Shown here in pieces: positions 1 to 13,830 of a stretch of 64,000 nt of DNA (position 1 is its first letter; every line of letters begins with the position of its first letter). Below the pieces are notes generated by a model that did not search any database, had not been told where the DNA came from, and saw nothing but the letters and a program-made list of their open reading frames with translations. The position numbers and the translations under genes were made by a program. This stretch comes from Limanda limanda. Its lineage: Eukaryota > Chordata > Actinopteri > Pleuronectiformes > Pleuronectidae. The stretch is from assembly GCF_963576545.1 (NCBI RefSeq), contig NC_083655.1, positions 16,313,204 through 16,377,203 of the forward strand. Reading direction: 5' to 3'.

Positions 1-74
1 GAGGTTAACGGCCGGCCTGACATAAGTGTTAGACTCCTCGTATTATGTCGATTCACTGAGCTGTTGAACCATTA

Positions 75-77
<3 letters not shown>

Positions 78-130
<53 letters not shown>
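78..130 (+). repeat. (TC)n microsatellite
   Basis: Pure CT dinucleotide repeat of about 26 units. Confidence 0.97.
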
Positions 131-133
<3 letters not shown>

Positions 134-328
134 CTCTCCCCCTCACACACAGATAAAGGTATTTGCCCAGGGCGAGACAGATGTACTTTGCATTTATGAG
201 AGCATACATTATGTGAGACATCAAACATTTGCTTAACACCTCGGAATCTCATTTCATTTCAGTGAGGTTGCAGCTTCAGCCCAGTTCCCTACCTGATACT
301 GTTTCCTGCTTGATACATCTACCTACTA

Positions 329-529
<201 letters not shown>

Positions 530-530
530 A

Positions 531-1199
531 GTATGAGGAACACATATTTCACAAATGGTTCAGCTTATTGGCTTCACACTTGGCATGTCTATTGTGAATT
601 GTACAAGACAATGCAGTAAACACAAAATCTGTTTTTCAAAGTGAAAGCACTACATTCGTTTTGTTGCTGCAATGCTTGATACAGAGTGAAAATACAGAGC
701 TTTTATTTTGAAAATGTGTGGACTTGTTGTTTCTGACATTCAACGTATGAAGAACAACAATTAAGTAAATCATTCAAACTCATACGTAAGCCACACACAT
801 GAATAGTAACTAAAAACAATTCTGTTGAATTTTAGGAAAGACATTGACTATATAATCTTCATTGCAGATAAACCAGATAGGATGAACACCTTGTAACTTC
901 ACTCTGCAACATAGACTGTTATTAAAATCACTGCACGCAACATCCAGCACACAAACAATACAAAGTGACAGTATATTGAACAACTGTTCAAAGAGGACTC
1001 ACCAGGACGAAGGAACAATTCTGAATAAGCTCCAGAAGAACACCACAGCAAACAGCCCAATCTAAACAGGCGGGTTTAGAATAGGCACTGCGCTATAGTA
1101 CATTAAAAATATAGCTGGGGTTGCACTGAAGTGTAAGCAGCAGGGGTGTGGGCAGAGCCTCGGCCTCAACTTATCATCCTGCTCAAAACTATAGCTTTT
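531..1199. other. Unannotated intergenic stretch
   Basis: AT-rich sequence without repeats, convincing ORFs or recognisable motifs. Confidence 0.5.
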
Positions 1200-2110
1200 A
1201 GATGACAGGCCTTGTAAATGGGTTATCTAAAATCCAATATATATCGGAGGAGAGATCGCTGGGGAAAAGGCGCGCTTGACTGTATCATCCTGATCCATAA
1301 CTTTCCCTCCCAACCGGGGGCCCCATTTATTGTCAGTTCCATTCGAAAGATGGGTCTGTCAGTCGGGTGGGAGTTTCGCAGCTGTTTATTTTCAAATCAA
1401 TACTCAATTACTATAAGGAAGATCCACTCCCTTGCCCATTTTCGAGATGAAATTATGGACTGCAGCAATAACACTTAGTCAAGGCGAGAGCTGCTGTCAT
1501 TAACTCACAACTGGGAAGGATAAGTACACCGGGATTTTTTATAACAACTGGATTTCTACCCCCCCCCCCCTCCTCTTTTTACCCTTTTACTTTCTAATTA
1601 ATCACGATGAAAAAGACCCTTTGCAACATGACGGATGACCAGAGAAAACAATTTTCACCCTAAGAGCCTTTTAATTTTAAACTCTGAGTGCTCATTGACT
1701 GCAACTCCCAACAACCCATCAATGCTAGTTTTTAATGCACTTCCTCTTTTGTTATTGAGAAGAATGGGGAGGCAGCGAGGCCGAGGCTCCTCTTCACAAC
1801 TCAAGCCATCGATTTGCTAAATGCCAGACATTTGCCATAGGAGAGAGGCCTGTCAATGGCTCTGGCAGGGTGCGTGTAAATTACTCCATTAGGGAGCGGT
1901 TTTTGGTTATTTATAGTGGAGAGAGACAGAGGTTAGGCTGCATAAATGGGCCTGGATTGCGCTCTGCGAGTCAAGCACAGCGCGTGTTTAGTCCATTCAC
2001 ATGGAAAAGTGCTTTAAGTTGGAGAAAAAGAACGGAAAAAAAACTCAGATATTGCAGTATAAAAAACAGAGAAGCCGTCATTCAATGTAACAGTTTATGA
2101 CAGACGGGCT
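1200..2110. other. Candidate conserved noncoding element block
   Basis: Unique, repeat-free sequence with TTAATTTTAA-type homeodomain cores, retained CpGs and no durable ORF. A C run at 1560-1570 interrupts it. The call rests on composition and its place in a gene-free region. Confidence 0.3.
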
Positions 2111-3000
2111 CCGTTTTTGTGAAAGTAGGCTAGACAGGTCCGAGGGCAACATCCAACCCTGGCGGAAACTGTGACAAGTGGTTTCCGTTGTGGTTATTGT
2201 TAGCGTCCACGCCGGTTGGGACGGGTCAGTCAAAACAGTTGTGTGACATTGCAACATATTGGGGAAGATGCTGTCTTATGTAGACTGCAAGTAAAAGAAA
2301 GAACGAGAAATAAAGTGTAGGAAGTACGCAGACATAAACAGGTCAGAGCTGTCGTCGGTTTGGACAAAAACTTTAAAGCTGTGCAGAATCTCATCTTTTG
2401 CCGATCATCAATGAATCAAATCATGACACAGGAGCAGGATGCATTCATCCTATTAAATCAAAAACCTTACATGTGTTTTTTTAACTCATGAAATCTTTAT
2501 TTTCATAACCTTATTTAGTTTTAGTTTTGGCAAACGCTGTGTTGTACGGTATGGTTAGTGCCATATCGGAACATTATGAGGAAAGAGTCTTAATTCCTTA
2601 AAAAAAAGGTCACGATATAACATATACAGTGGAATTTAACTATAAGAATATAGATAAAAGTATTATTATGAAAAATTAAAAATAAATGTTCAGGAAGTGA
2701 GCAGCAAAAATACTCAGTGCTCGCCAGAGTCCCACTCACACTTTGATACGTATATTAACGTGGTGCTGATGAGGCAACATTATTTTGTTATTTGTGTGTT
2801 TAAGCCATAATAACCATTTTAAGGCGAAATTTTGCCGTAACGGATATTATCACATACAGTATGTTATAAATATATTTAGTGCTATGGTTCCTGTAAGTCT
2901 ACATAGTATGACCTAATTCTACATGAGGTGAGAATGAGGCTGGATCAACATATCTTATAGTGCAGAAGTGGATCCTCTGTGTATTTCTGCAGACACCCAT
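2111..3000. other. AT-rich intergenic stretch
   Basis: No gene, repeat family or regulatory motif supported. Confidence 0.5.
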
Positions 3001-3131
3001 TCTTCTTCTTCTTCTTCTTCTTCTTCTTCTTCTTCTTCTTCTTCTTCTTCTTCTTCTTCTTCTTCTTCTTCTTCTTCTTCTTCTTCTTCTTCTTCTTCTT
3101 CTTCTTCTTCTTCTTCTTCTTCTTCTTCTTT
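3001..3131 (+). repeat. (TTC)n microsatellite, about 43 units
   Basis: Uninterrupted TTC/GAA trinucleotide array of about 130 nt. Poly-Leu, poly-Ser, poly-Phe and poly-Glu readings across it are not genes. Confidence 0.98.
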
Positions 3132-3762
3132 CATTGTGGCTGTGAACAAAGACTAATCAGGCAGCGACAGGGACACAGCCCATGTGACCTGCTCTGTCTC
3201 AGGAGCAACAATGAAGCTTCTTCTGGAGCACAGACAAGTGAAGAATAGCTCATATAGGCTCATTAGATAATAATATACATATAGAGATATTAAATTAGGA
3301 AGTGAGTGATTGTGCATTCTTGTTTTGCACAGTGCAACGTTATTAGCAATCATGGCAACGGTTAAAAAAAAACTTTGAACGTGCATGGAATAAAAGTCCT
3401 GTTCATACCATGGTGAGTGAGCAGCTACGGCCACAATCAGCACTTTATTGTCTGAGCTTTCATCTTTAATTACGACATTGTGGGTCGCGGGTCTCTTTTG
3501 TATCTGGAGGAAATAGTTCGGCATCATGGCTGCCTTTAAAACGTCTTGAGTTGTTCTGTTCTGAAGTGATCGCTGATGAGGCCGCGTTGGAGTCGAGACA
3601 AAGTAGTTTCCCTACACTGGGGCAGAGCAGGACCTGCATTGGCTTCAGGGTGGATTCTTTCGTCTTCCTCACTAGTTTTCCATCTATGCTTTGCTTTCAA
3701 TCACAGGGAAATGTAATGGTACGAGATAAAACAGTAGCAGGCAATACTGTAGCTATGTTATT
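3132..3762. other. Intergenic stretch
   Basis: Nothing recognised; the short ORFs here show no codon or motif support. Confidence 0.5.
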
Positions 3763-3793
<31 letters not shown>

Positions 3794-4837
3794 AGTTGTG
3801 TAACTGTATCCCAATCCGTGTGCATATCAGATTTGTAAATGTGTAAAAAGAAATCTGCAAATGCGTACAGGAATCTTCAAATGTGTATTTAGAGTCTTTG
3901 TGTCCATAATCAGATTTGTAAAGATAGAAATAGAATAGAAATTCTTTAAGGAGATTTGCAGGTGAACTGAGATTTGTAACTGAGTAAATACGGGCTTATC
4001 TCAATGCTCACATGGATCTGTGAATGTGTGGATACATCTTTGAATGAGTACAGAGATATAAGCAAAGGTGAAGTACAAATACTAAGGTAACATTTTTCGG
4101 TATCTGTACATTTATTCTTCCGACAATTTTTACTTGTACTTGCTGCATTTTTAGAAAAAATATTGTACTTTCTGCCCCTTACATTTTCAAAACAGGGTTC
4201 TAATTTTGGATTGAAAGTATTTAAGTGAAGCATTTATTTATCTTACATCAGACTTGCACAGATGCATTCAGTAGAAATTACCTTTAGATGGAAACTTTCC
4301 AATTTTATACTACAGTACATTTCAGAGCCTGTAAAGAAGTTGAATCAGTACTTATTATTTCACTGGAGTTGTTATTTAAACGAATATCTGATCTTCTACT
4401 CAAGTAAATAATGTGTCTTTTGCCACCATCTGGATATTAGTGGTGGAAAATGCAAAGTTTGCTCCAAGACCTGGAAATACAGAAAAGTCATCAGTTACAT
4501 TTCAGGCAGACCTTGCAGTTGGCTGTCAGTTTATTATTATTTTATCATTCATCATTATTTTCACCACACTCCTGCAGATCTACAATTGGATGTGGGGATC
4601 TGTCCCTGATGAAGACCATTGTGCTGTAACAAATACATTTTCTCCCACCATAAGTGCATATTTACAGAATTTTTTAAAACCTTTTATCAATGTGATTACG
4701 CACAAACAGATTTTAAATACACATTTTCAGATTCCTTAACGCATTCGCAAATGTGAGGTCACACTTGCAGATTTCTCTCATTCATTTAAAAATCTATTTG
4801 TGCACACACAGATTAAGATACAGTTGGACAACTCTTG

Positions 4838-4914
<77 letters not shown>
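3763..4914. mobile_element. Fold-back DNA element with long inverted ends and microsatellite termini
   Basis: The left end reads (TG)n, then GAGAGTTGTGTAACTGTATC at about 3791. The right end, read on the minus strand, is (TG)n, then CAAGAGTTGTCCAACTGTAT. The match continues inward for roughly 150 nt (for example AGAAATCTGCAAATG against AGAAATCTGCAAGTG), with gaps. The middle (about 4065-4430) contains a second, older-looking repeat with AAGTACAAATACT and CTCAAGTAAATA ends. No transposase; family unassigned. Confidence 0.6.
4841..4914 (+). repeat. (CA)n microsatellite at the right end of the fold-back element
   Basis: Pure CA repeat of 37 units. It is the inverted counterpart of the (TG)n at 3763-3789. 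Confidence 0.97.
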
Positions 4915-4916
<2 letters not shown>

Positions 4917-5389
4917 TAATATAGCTACAATAATGGCCCCATAAAGCTTCACAGTCAGAACAGTGGTTCAATATTAAGTCCTCAGGAGACAGGATCACAC
5001 CATTCTGTAAATTTTTACATTTCACAACTTGACTTTTAGAATGACTTGCCACAATTTTAATTAAATGAGATTAATTAAATCACACAGGGCTTCCATTTTG
5101 TGTCTCCCATGGGTTCAGTTGAGAGTATTTGATGTTGTGATGTGTTCCTTTTAAACCATCGCTTGTTTTTTTGTGTTTTTTTTCTGTGTTGTCGTTCTAT
5201 TTATATTCGGCAGGTCTGGTTTCTGTGCCACCATGTGCGTTGCCTGTGGATATAAGCAAAGTAATATTCACAGATGCCACACAACCTCTTTTACTCATTC
5301 AATCTGTCACAGTCGTGTGTTTAACAGAAGAAAACCCAAATGGAGAGTGACAAAGTGGCCCCGAGGGATGGTGATATTTTTTGCCTTGA
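4915..5389. other. Intergenic stretch
   Basis: Nothing recognised. Confidence 0.5.
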
Positions 5390-6240
5390 CTCTTCTTTGA
5401 CACCTTGATAAGGCAATTATAGAGTAATTACCTTAACAAGTGGCATTAGAGGAAATTATCCAACATTTTTTCTGCTAAAATAACACCAAATCAGTGGTGA
5501 GTGAGTTTCGGAATCTTTAATCAGCATCTCATTAAATACTGCAACTGCCTGATTCAGGCAGCCTTCAACCACAAACGCAATTAGTGCAACAAAACAACAA
5601 CAAAATGTGACAACATCAGGCCAAACAAGGCAGATAGATCCCTCACACTCTCCAGAGATTACTCATGGTTATTCAAAGAATAAAGGCTAATTGTTTTTCG
5701 AGAGTGTATGTGCACGATTCCCGAGACCCCCGAGATGCTCTCCGTGGCCCGGGTGCGACAAAAGGCTCAAAGTCAATGGGGGAGCCACACTGTGGGCGAG
5801 TGGAGGGGAATCTCTCCTCTTTCAGCAAGCGGAAGAGATAAGCGCAAACGTTTTCTTCCTCTCTTCTCCCGAGTTAGCCGGTGCAGCAAGGTCAGGTGAA
5901 TGTGATCAGCCACTGTGTCTAAGCGCATTATCAGGTGAAATCTGCGGAGTGACACAAGTGAACCGGGGCCACTCAGCTGTCTGGAAAAATCATTACACGG
6001 AGACGGACATTTTTGGATAACTTTGGAGGCGATCGGCCGCTTGGGATGCCGCTTGGATCGCTCCGTGACCAAAACGCCCTTGAATGAAACACTTCCTTGT
6101 CACACTGGTCAGGAGCCTAATCGAGAGTGGACTATTCTTAGGAGAGCGGGCCGAGAAGAGCCTGTGACTTTCAGGGAAACACACTGTACTGTTTACCCAA
6201 CAGCTGCTACACACAGTCGAACATAACCTGGTGTCCCGAG
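5390..6240. other. Candidate conserved noncoding element block
   Basis: Repeat-free, with AATTATAGAGTAATTACC, CATTAAATACTG and AATTAGTGC motifs in the first part and a GC-rich CpG-retaining second part (from 5700). Several overlapping small ORFs occur in the second part, on both strands, but none has an initiator context or family match. Confidence 0.33.
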
Positions 6241-7430
6241 GCCTTTCATAGCTTCTTTTTACCACTAGTGGAAGGTTTTAATGACTAGTTTGGCCAAATT
6301 CTTTACTTAAAGCAACAATGGATCAAATGACAATGTGTAATGGCACAGTTACAACCCAAATCTTAGAACTTTTGAATTGATTGTAACATGCCTTTTAAAC
6401 AGTTTTCTTCACATATGTTCACATATAAAATGATCAAGACTGATATTATTGCTGTGTTGTAAAGTACTAATCTGCAATGTTCCTTATCTTTTAATTTAGG
6501 AGTTTCATGTAGTTTTTTTAATATAAATGTACATCCTACTCACAATATAACAGCATTGCCTCCTATTTGTTAAAACCTTTTTTATGTATAGTTGTGTCCT
6601 AATGAGGATACAAATAGACGATAAAAAACGCAAGTAGCTTTGATCACCCGATGTTGGGCTGAACTTTTTTGTTTTATTTGTGTGATAACCCAAGAGAAAA
6701 TGTATGTGATTTAAAGTTTGTGACGTAAAACTTTCCTAAATCAGATATTTCTAAATCCTACATAACAAGGATTTAAACCTGCATCGTGCCCTACAGAGTT
6801 GTGGGGCATGTAGGGGCAGATATCATATCAACTTAAAGAGCTGTCTTATTATAATCAGTCTTTTTTTATTTTAAACATGCTGTCACTTACCAGCCTGCCT
6901 CACTACACACAACCTCAGTCTTTAGCTGGAAAAGTCGACATCCAGCAGTAGTAAGGAAGTGAGCGTTCATTTGTTTTGCGAGTGTAGCTTTGACGAGAGG
7001 GCTGATGGGAGGGGGTGGGGTGTATCGGTTGCATTTCAAGTGAAGCTTGCTCTTGTTGGCTTTAATGCAGACGGTATAACAACAGGCTAAAAACCCAGAA
7101 CAATGAGCTGAAAGATGATAAAATGCTCTGTGAAGCTGAAGGAAACTTCAGATTTGGATGTTAATTCTTTGTGTTTCTGTTCGTATGAGCAGCGACTTTT
7201 ACTGATTGTGTTTAAACAACTAAACTCGATGTCCCTCATTATTTAAAGATTCATTTTGCTTAATTTTCATTATGAATATGTGCTAATGCCAATAGTTGTT
7301 TATTTCAAGTGTTATAATTCTATTAATGTGCACTCCCTGAAGGCTGAGTCATGATGATGTTTGAGCAAAAGACTTTAAAAGTCACCAGAGTCGGCTCCTT
7401 TAGTTTATTTCCTTCATATTTTAACATCAC
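6241..7430. other. AT-rich intergenic stretch
   Basis: No gene or repeat family recognised. Confidence 0.5.
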
Positions 7431-7439
7431 ACAAACTTT

Positions 7440-8660
7440 TACTTGGAATTCATAATTAGTCTCATAACACGGCTCATTAATTATAAGCTATAATTAGTGA
7501 GAGATCAGCCTAATGATAAGACACAATTATTTCTCCAGATGCATTGTTCCTAATCAGGCCTTAATATTCAAACACAGGCCCAGTGAGTGTAAGACTCACA
7601 CTGTCTGTCACCGCCAAGTAACTTCCTGCGTTTAACTGCATTCCCCCCCCGTCTGCCTATGTGCACGCCGCGCGTCCGGCCCGGTGCGGGCGGGCGTGCA
7701 CGTTAAGTGTGATGAGGTATAGTTATTACCATACATAAACTGGACGATTGAAGTAAAATAGCATTTAATGACTTATTTGAAGTATTTGAATTGCAAAGCG
7801 AATGAAACGGCCCTTTGAAGGAGGAAATGCCATATTCCAATCAAACATTTCACTGTTGCGAAGGTTAATGAATGCCATTAGCCCGGCGCCAATAAATTCA
7901 GACTTCTACTTTCACGAGATGCATAAATTAGATAAAGACCCAGAATCCACTGCTTCTTTCGGCGGGGAGGGGTGGGTAGAGGGAACGTATGACAGCAACA
8001 CAATTACATGCCTGTGGAAGGACTGGCGGCTGAACGGAGGCAATTTGACAAGCCTGAACAACTGGAAGGTTGGATTTCTGTCAATTCAGCATACAAACTC
8101 GCACATCAATGAGCTGTTTTTCTTTATTTGGGCACTAAAAATATTTCTCAAGTAAAATGTGGTTGATTAACGTACATTTACTAAACGTATCCTAATTATC
8201 GCTCATCTACATGCACATTAGTGAGATTCATTCTCGACCTGATTAATGCCACACCAAAACGTTGCTCATTCCAATTGGTTTGTTGCATGACAGACTATGC
8301 GACAATATTTATTTTTTGGAGATATTATAATAATTATTAGCCAATTTAACCTTCCTTTGAGATGCTAATTAGTCGTTCATTTGGTTGTATCCTCTTGGCT
8401 AATGGCTCATCACTTCTAAAAGTGTCCTGCTTGGCACTAATAAGGTCTGACGTAGGCATTTTCTCTACTTCATTACTCCTTTCAAATGATCATTGGCCTC
8501 CTTAATTATATGATCGTTGAATTATAGCCCCACTGTAGACCGCAACCTTGAAAAGAAGTTGAGATCTGACAAATGATGCCCCAGACTCCGAAAGCTAATG
8601 GCCGAGGTGTAATGACTCGTTGTTTTGGTAGGTGTCACTGCGCGGTGGTCACATTGAGGA
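7440..8660. other. Candidate conserved noncoding element block (strongest upstream)
   Basis: About 1.2 kb of unique sequence dense in TAAT/ATTA cores (CATTTAATGACTTATTTG, CTAATTAGTCG, CCTTAATTATATGATC), homeodomain/POU-like sites and retained CpGs, without repeats. The 117-codon ORF at 7802-8155 lacks family features. This texture is typical of vertebrate developmental enhancers, but no alignment was run. Confidence 0.4.
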
Positions 8661-11600
8661 AGTTCGGCACAAAATCACATTCCGGCCACGTGTAAGACTC
8701 ATGACAATGTTGGACCTGAGATTTCTGACTCTTGATGTCAGAAACAGGAGTCACAGGATCGGTACTCCTTGCTGTTTACTTCAAGTCATGAAGGAGAAGC
8801 AGGACAGATGAAGGAAGGGACCGGGTTAATGTCGACTTCATGCACAGTGAGGTGGGATATTAAAAAATCTCTGCTCTCACTTCTGCAGCTTCTCCGGGTT
8901 GAACAGGATGATTCAGAACTCACTTCCACACAAACTGAAGAGATGGAATCAGTGATAAAAAAGCTAATTTATCTCCAAACTGCTTTAAACTGTTGTTGCC
9001 AGATACTTAGTTTTGGTAAAAGCTGACTCTCTCACTATTTTCAGTTTATTTACGCACCTACATAATTAGAAAAAGGACATTTTACCCATAGGCAATCTTT
9101 AAAGATCAGATTTTCTATTCTTATAACCACATCACAGAAAACACACTCTGGCTGGGATGGCTCCTTCCCACCTCATCCACATGGTGGTTCTCTTGTCAGT
9201 GTCTTGGCCTGTGTGAGACTTTTTCAGTCAGTAAATGTGTGTTTTTTTTCATTTATTTCAAGGCTGCATCAAGGGCAGCACACTCTTACTATGGGGGAAC
9301 TGTCATGTTGTCCATCTTTATATACTGCACAGTCTATGGGTTTCACAGGTGACTCCCTGAGCCCCTCAGACTGGCAACCAAGGCAATGAAAAAAAAAGCT
9401 TGGACAACAGCCGAAATAGAGGGACTGTGATGCCATAATGCTCCATAGGTTTGCATTGAAAATAATCGCTGGTTGTTGTATTCATGTTCAAAACCTAGTA
9501 GCCGTAACATCAGCATGCTCACAATAACAATGACGACAGTGTTTACATGCTGATGTTAGCAGCTTTAAGATACACAGACCCCGACCAACAGCGAGGGTTT
9601 CAGGAGAGTTTTGTGTTCCTAGTTAACCCGACTCCCTGCAGCTCCATCACCGAGGCACTAACCATCACTCTTGATGTACACCACCACATCACTCCGGCAA
9701 GAAATATCCCCCGAGATGGGTCTTTTTTTTTTTCCAGTGCTAACATGTGAAATATTGCTTTGCTGGGTGTTCAGTCAGGCGAGTAAAAATCATTGCCTGT
9801 GTCTAGGTAAAGTTGACAGATGGCCGTCCACACTGTGAGAAAAACAGAGGCTTGGATGGAGAGTGAACAACCAGGTCGGCCCATGTTTTATCCCCCTTCA
9901 CTTTGTAAAACGACCTCCAAGGTTAACCCTGGCTGGGTCTCCTCAGTTTTATCTGAGAGGGGAAACACAAAGCAAGCAGCATGGATAGACACTCTTTTAG
10001 GCTTTTTTTTTTTTCTTTTTTTTTTTTTAAGAATTTCTTTCCTGTGGATGAAAAATGATTTTGAACTTTTCAAGCATCCTTTGATTTGAAATGCTCATGA
10101 ATACCTGGCAGGATATCTCTGACATATTCTCACACTTAATCAACACGCTTAGAAATTAACAACTTCAGACTGAAGTACGATTTGCATGTGTTTGCTTGTG
10201 CAGAATAATCAAATCATGCGGTATTAGGCTGCGCGTCAAGCACAGGAGACAGTGGTTTTGTTCAGCCAGAGGTAATTGAGCCCCTCAGCCGTCTTTTTTA
10301 GAGCAGTGGCTGACATAACCACTGGTTGTCGGCAATCTGACGAGTATCAGATGAATAATTTTAATGTTAATTATATAGAAGGTGAAATAGAAGGAGAATC
10401 CTTTCATGATGGGCAATGAAAGAAGTTGAAGATGTTGTTAAATGCGTTGCCCTGAGATATTTTTAAAAGAGCGAGGGCAGATGAGATCGGGAACGGCTGT
10501 GTTATACTTGTACATATTTGCAGACATGTGTTGTTAAACTGAACTTATTTCACATTTAGTTAAGTTTGAACTTTGTTTAGTTTCCAAGGAAACTTCCTCT
10601 GTGGAATTTTCATCTTCTCCTGGGTGCTGGGGGGGCTTCACTTTCCTCCCACAGACATGCAGGTTAAGCAAACTGGCAACACTACATTTCCCGTGTGAAT
10701 GTGCGATTGATCAGATGCTCCTGACTGACCGTCTGACTGTTGAAGCATCGACAGTGTTGACATGCTGATGTTAGTTAACTCTTGTGTGACATTTTAAGGC
10801 TCTTGCATATTTGTATCATGAGTCGATCGATTCCACTTTTTTTCTCTCTGAGCCTTAATGAAAGAGTAAAATACCCAGAAAGTAAAACCAGTTAAATCAA
10901 CTTGTCACGTTGTATTAAAAGAAAAAATAGAGGCCAGACTGGTCGATCTGTAGGAACAGCACTTTTGCATGTTTGTTGTTTCATTAAGACTGACATATCA
11001 GAGAGAAATGTGAGCGTGTATTCTTTCTGTTTTGTTTTGGCACACAGAAGGGCAGATATGTGTTTCTCTCTTTAGCTTTGTGGTCACGAGGGGCCGATGG
11101 CTACATATAGTGTGCACAGTCAGGTCTTGGCTTTGTCTCTCCATTTCATACCACTTTATCTTTCAGTGCAAGTTGGATGTTAGCAACCTTTCTAAAGTCA
11201 TAGAGTGTATGCCAAGCTAGAAAAAAGGGAGCGTACCACAAACACCAGGATAAAACACAGACACCTCAGATTCCTGGACACCAATGCGCTACCTAAAATC
11301 ACACTGGGGCAGTAATATGCCAGTTTGCTTGGTTCAGTGTAAACAAGCAAAGCTGACAAAAGAGGAAAAAGAAAGGTCTTCTTAATGGAACAAGTATCCT
11401 GGAAGCCTTTGAATTGTTTTTATTGTACCATAGAACAAAATGTACCCAAGAGCTGCTTCTTAACAGACAATACTATAAAGGTCAAATTATATAAAATATT
11501 AAAGTGAACATGGGTCAAATTAGGATGAAGAGAAAGCTTTTTAAAGATCATACAGAGATGATAGATTGTCACTTATTTCTCACTGTTTCCTGATGGCGGC

Positions 11601-12651
11601 AACGAGGCTGAGATTCCAATATTGTTTTTTCATGGACACGATTTACACTTAATTTCCAGAATATAAGTTATTGATTTGCTCATCTACCTGCTGCGATCTC
11701 CCCAGAACGTCTGCGTAAGAGCTGATGGTCTCATTTTCAAACACTGTGACATGCTGAATTCTACAAATGAAATGGAAGATTGATTTGGGGGATACGATGC
11801 CACAAAGACACAAAGAAACACGATACTGCTCAGTGTTGAATTACTGCAGGATTTTATGTTACTATAGATTAAGCTTGATTTGCCATTTTTTTGGGCCTTA
11901 TCTTCATCTGTGATCAATAGGCATTCGAGGTTTACTTTTAGATAACTCTGAAAAGCACTGAAACGCCCCAGTCTGTAACTGGTGCACAGTGACATTTCCA
12001 TTCAACCATCACAAATCTAAGTCTCAATGCCAGTAGTGGTCAATGTAGCAGCGTGCATGTGTGATGTATTGATCCATAGAACCATGTGGACTGGATGGTT
12101 GGAAGTAAATATAGTTACATGTTTTGGACTCTGGGCACTTCCTCACAAGAACAAGGTATGTCTTAACGCTGACTTTGAGGAAAACCATAAAAAGGTCACA
12201 GAGAAAATGTGTCCTCAATAGTAAAATGTGTGCAGTGTTCAGATGAGGGGTAATGCAGCCTGCAGGAGTCAGGACGTTATGTGTGAACTGGCTGTGGAGA
12301 TCACGTTTTCCCTCACAGCCCGTTAACACCATTGTCAGCCCTCATCACTAAAAGCTTTCCAGTATTTCTTTTCAATCCTGAAATATTGGGATTGGTTTTA
12401 TTTTGAGTTTTGCTGAGAATCCTCCGAATAATCTCAGAATATATTCTCACATAAACTCACTTGAACATTCTCTGGAGTTTTTCTAGGGGGGATACAGAAT
12501 CTCGAGAGAATGTCTGTTGAAACTGCCTCCGAAATTTGCATTCTCACTTACAGCCCGAACAGATAATTTAAATTTAATAAAGAGATTATCTGAAATTCAT
12601 CAGGCATTTTTCTGAATTTCTTAATTTAGATGTCATTGTCTAGGATCTTAA
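8661..12651. other. Intergenic region with degenerate repeat scraps
   Basis: No gene. Scraps resembling common fish interspersed repeats: GTCCATCTTTATATACTG at about 9315, and two CATGCTGATGTTAG segments near 9548 and 10760. Short T runs at 9722 and 10002-10028. Confidence 0.45.
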
Positions 12652-12722
12652 GGCCTATGAGACAAACTGGGATTTGTGAACACGGGCTGTACAAATAGAA
12701 TTTGATTGATTGATTGATTGAC
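12652..12722 (+). mobile_element. Probable LINE 3' end with (GATT)n tail
   Basis: Ends GGGCTGTACAAATAGAATTT followed by a GATT tandem tail. This is the usual 3' terminus of truncated L2/CR1-like retrotransposons in fish. The 5' boundary is not visible. Confidence 0.5.
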
Positions 12723-13049
12723 CTGTTGTATCTGTAGTCTGTAAAAGTGGTTTAAACTCTGAGCAGAGCAGCGTTAAAGTAGAAACGTTGTATCATGTTT
12801 CTTGTGTGAACCAAGTCGATTTCATATCTTGAAGTCAGATTACTTTCCTTCACCTTGGTCCAGCAGGATCGGTCGTCTATCACTGATGCCAAACTCTGGC
12901 GGCTGACAGAAAGATGACCAGCTCGAGCTTGGCAGTGATCGAGATGCTCCGTCGCTTTGATGCGTCGCCTTTGCATCATGGTGTCAGCAAAATGGACTGG
13001 GAGCGGCTGTAAAACGGCAGTGTCAAGCTGTAAGTCTGCATATAGACAG

Positions 13050-13830
13050 GGTCACTTCACCTGGTTACTGAGGGCAGCGAGAAGCTGCTCAGTCAACCCT
13101 GAAAGCATGTGTGCGGGATGATTCGATCTGCTGAGGCTGCACAGCGCTGGAAAACCCATCACATGGAGGAAGAATTCACTCGAGAGGCAGGACAGTCGAA
13201 ACTCCAGAGATTGAGGCGCTCAAAAAAACTCATTCAGGATTAAAAATAACACGGCGAGCTGCCGCAGCACTGGGGTATCATGTCATGCTGAGCGCTCACA
13301 TTCACCGTTTACCTCCTGTGTGTCTTTTATTCTCGCCGCCGCGCTTCAGTGTCCATCACTCTCAGCAGTGCGTCCGGGTGGTCATAACTCATGCCGAGCT
13401 TTGTCATAGAAGACTCCCCCCCCCTGTCCTGAGATCCACCCCGTGTTGTCCCCCTCAGCATTGATCAGCACTGCGGTACACTGACATGGACAGAGTCCCC
13501 TGGATCTGTCTGCCTGATGATACCCAGTGCCAAGAGAGGGCCGGACGTTAAACCAAACAGGCACAACGTGTTCCCGACATCAGCGGCTAATGTCAGGAGA
13601 AGGCATTTCGACAATGAGGAAACGAGGAGGTGACCGGGCGAGGCTGCGATGCATATTGCTTTGACCCTCCCACTAGGCCCGGCCATTGTTTTTCAATTAA
13701 TCGGAGCCACTTTGCGGGAAACGACACTGACAGATGGCAAGGTCTTTGCCGGGGTTCGCCGGGGTGCGAGGCGCATAGTGCTTAGTGGTGGGGAAAAGTG
13801 AATTTTGGGGCCAAATGATACACGCCCCCA
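13050..13830. other. Candidate conserved noncoding element block
   Basis: GC-richer, CpG-retaining, repeat-free sequence with TTTTTCAATTAATCGGAGCC near 13688. ORFs here are short and unsupported. Confidence 0.28.

Noticed and set aside
2955..3248. ORFs with poly-Glu, poly-Leu, poly-Ser and poly-Phe
   Set aside because: Frames of the TTC microsatellite.
5691..6265. Cluster of 60-109-codon ORFs on both strands
   Set aside because: Overlap in conflicting frames, no domains, no splice pattern; better explained by a GC-rich noncoding block.
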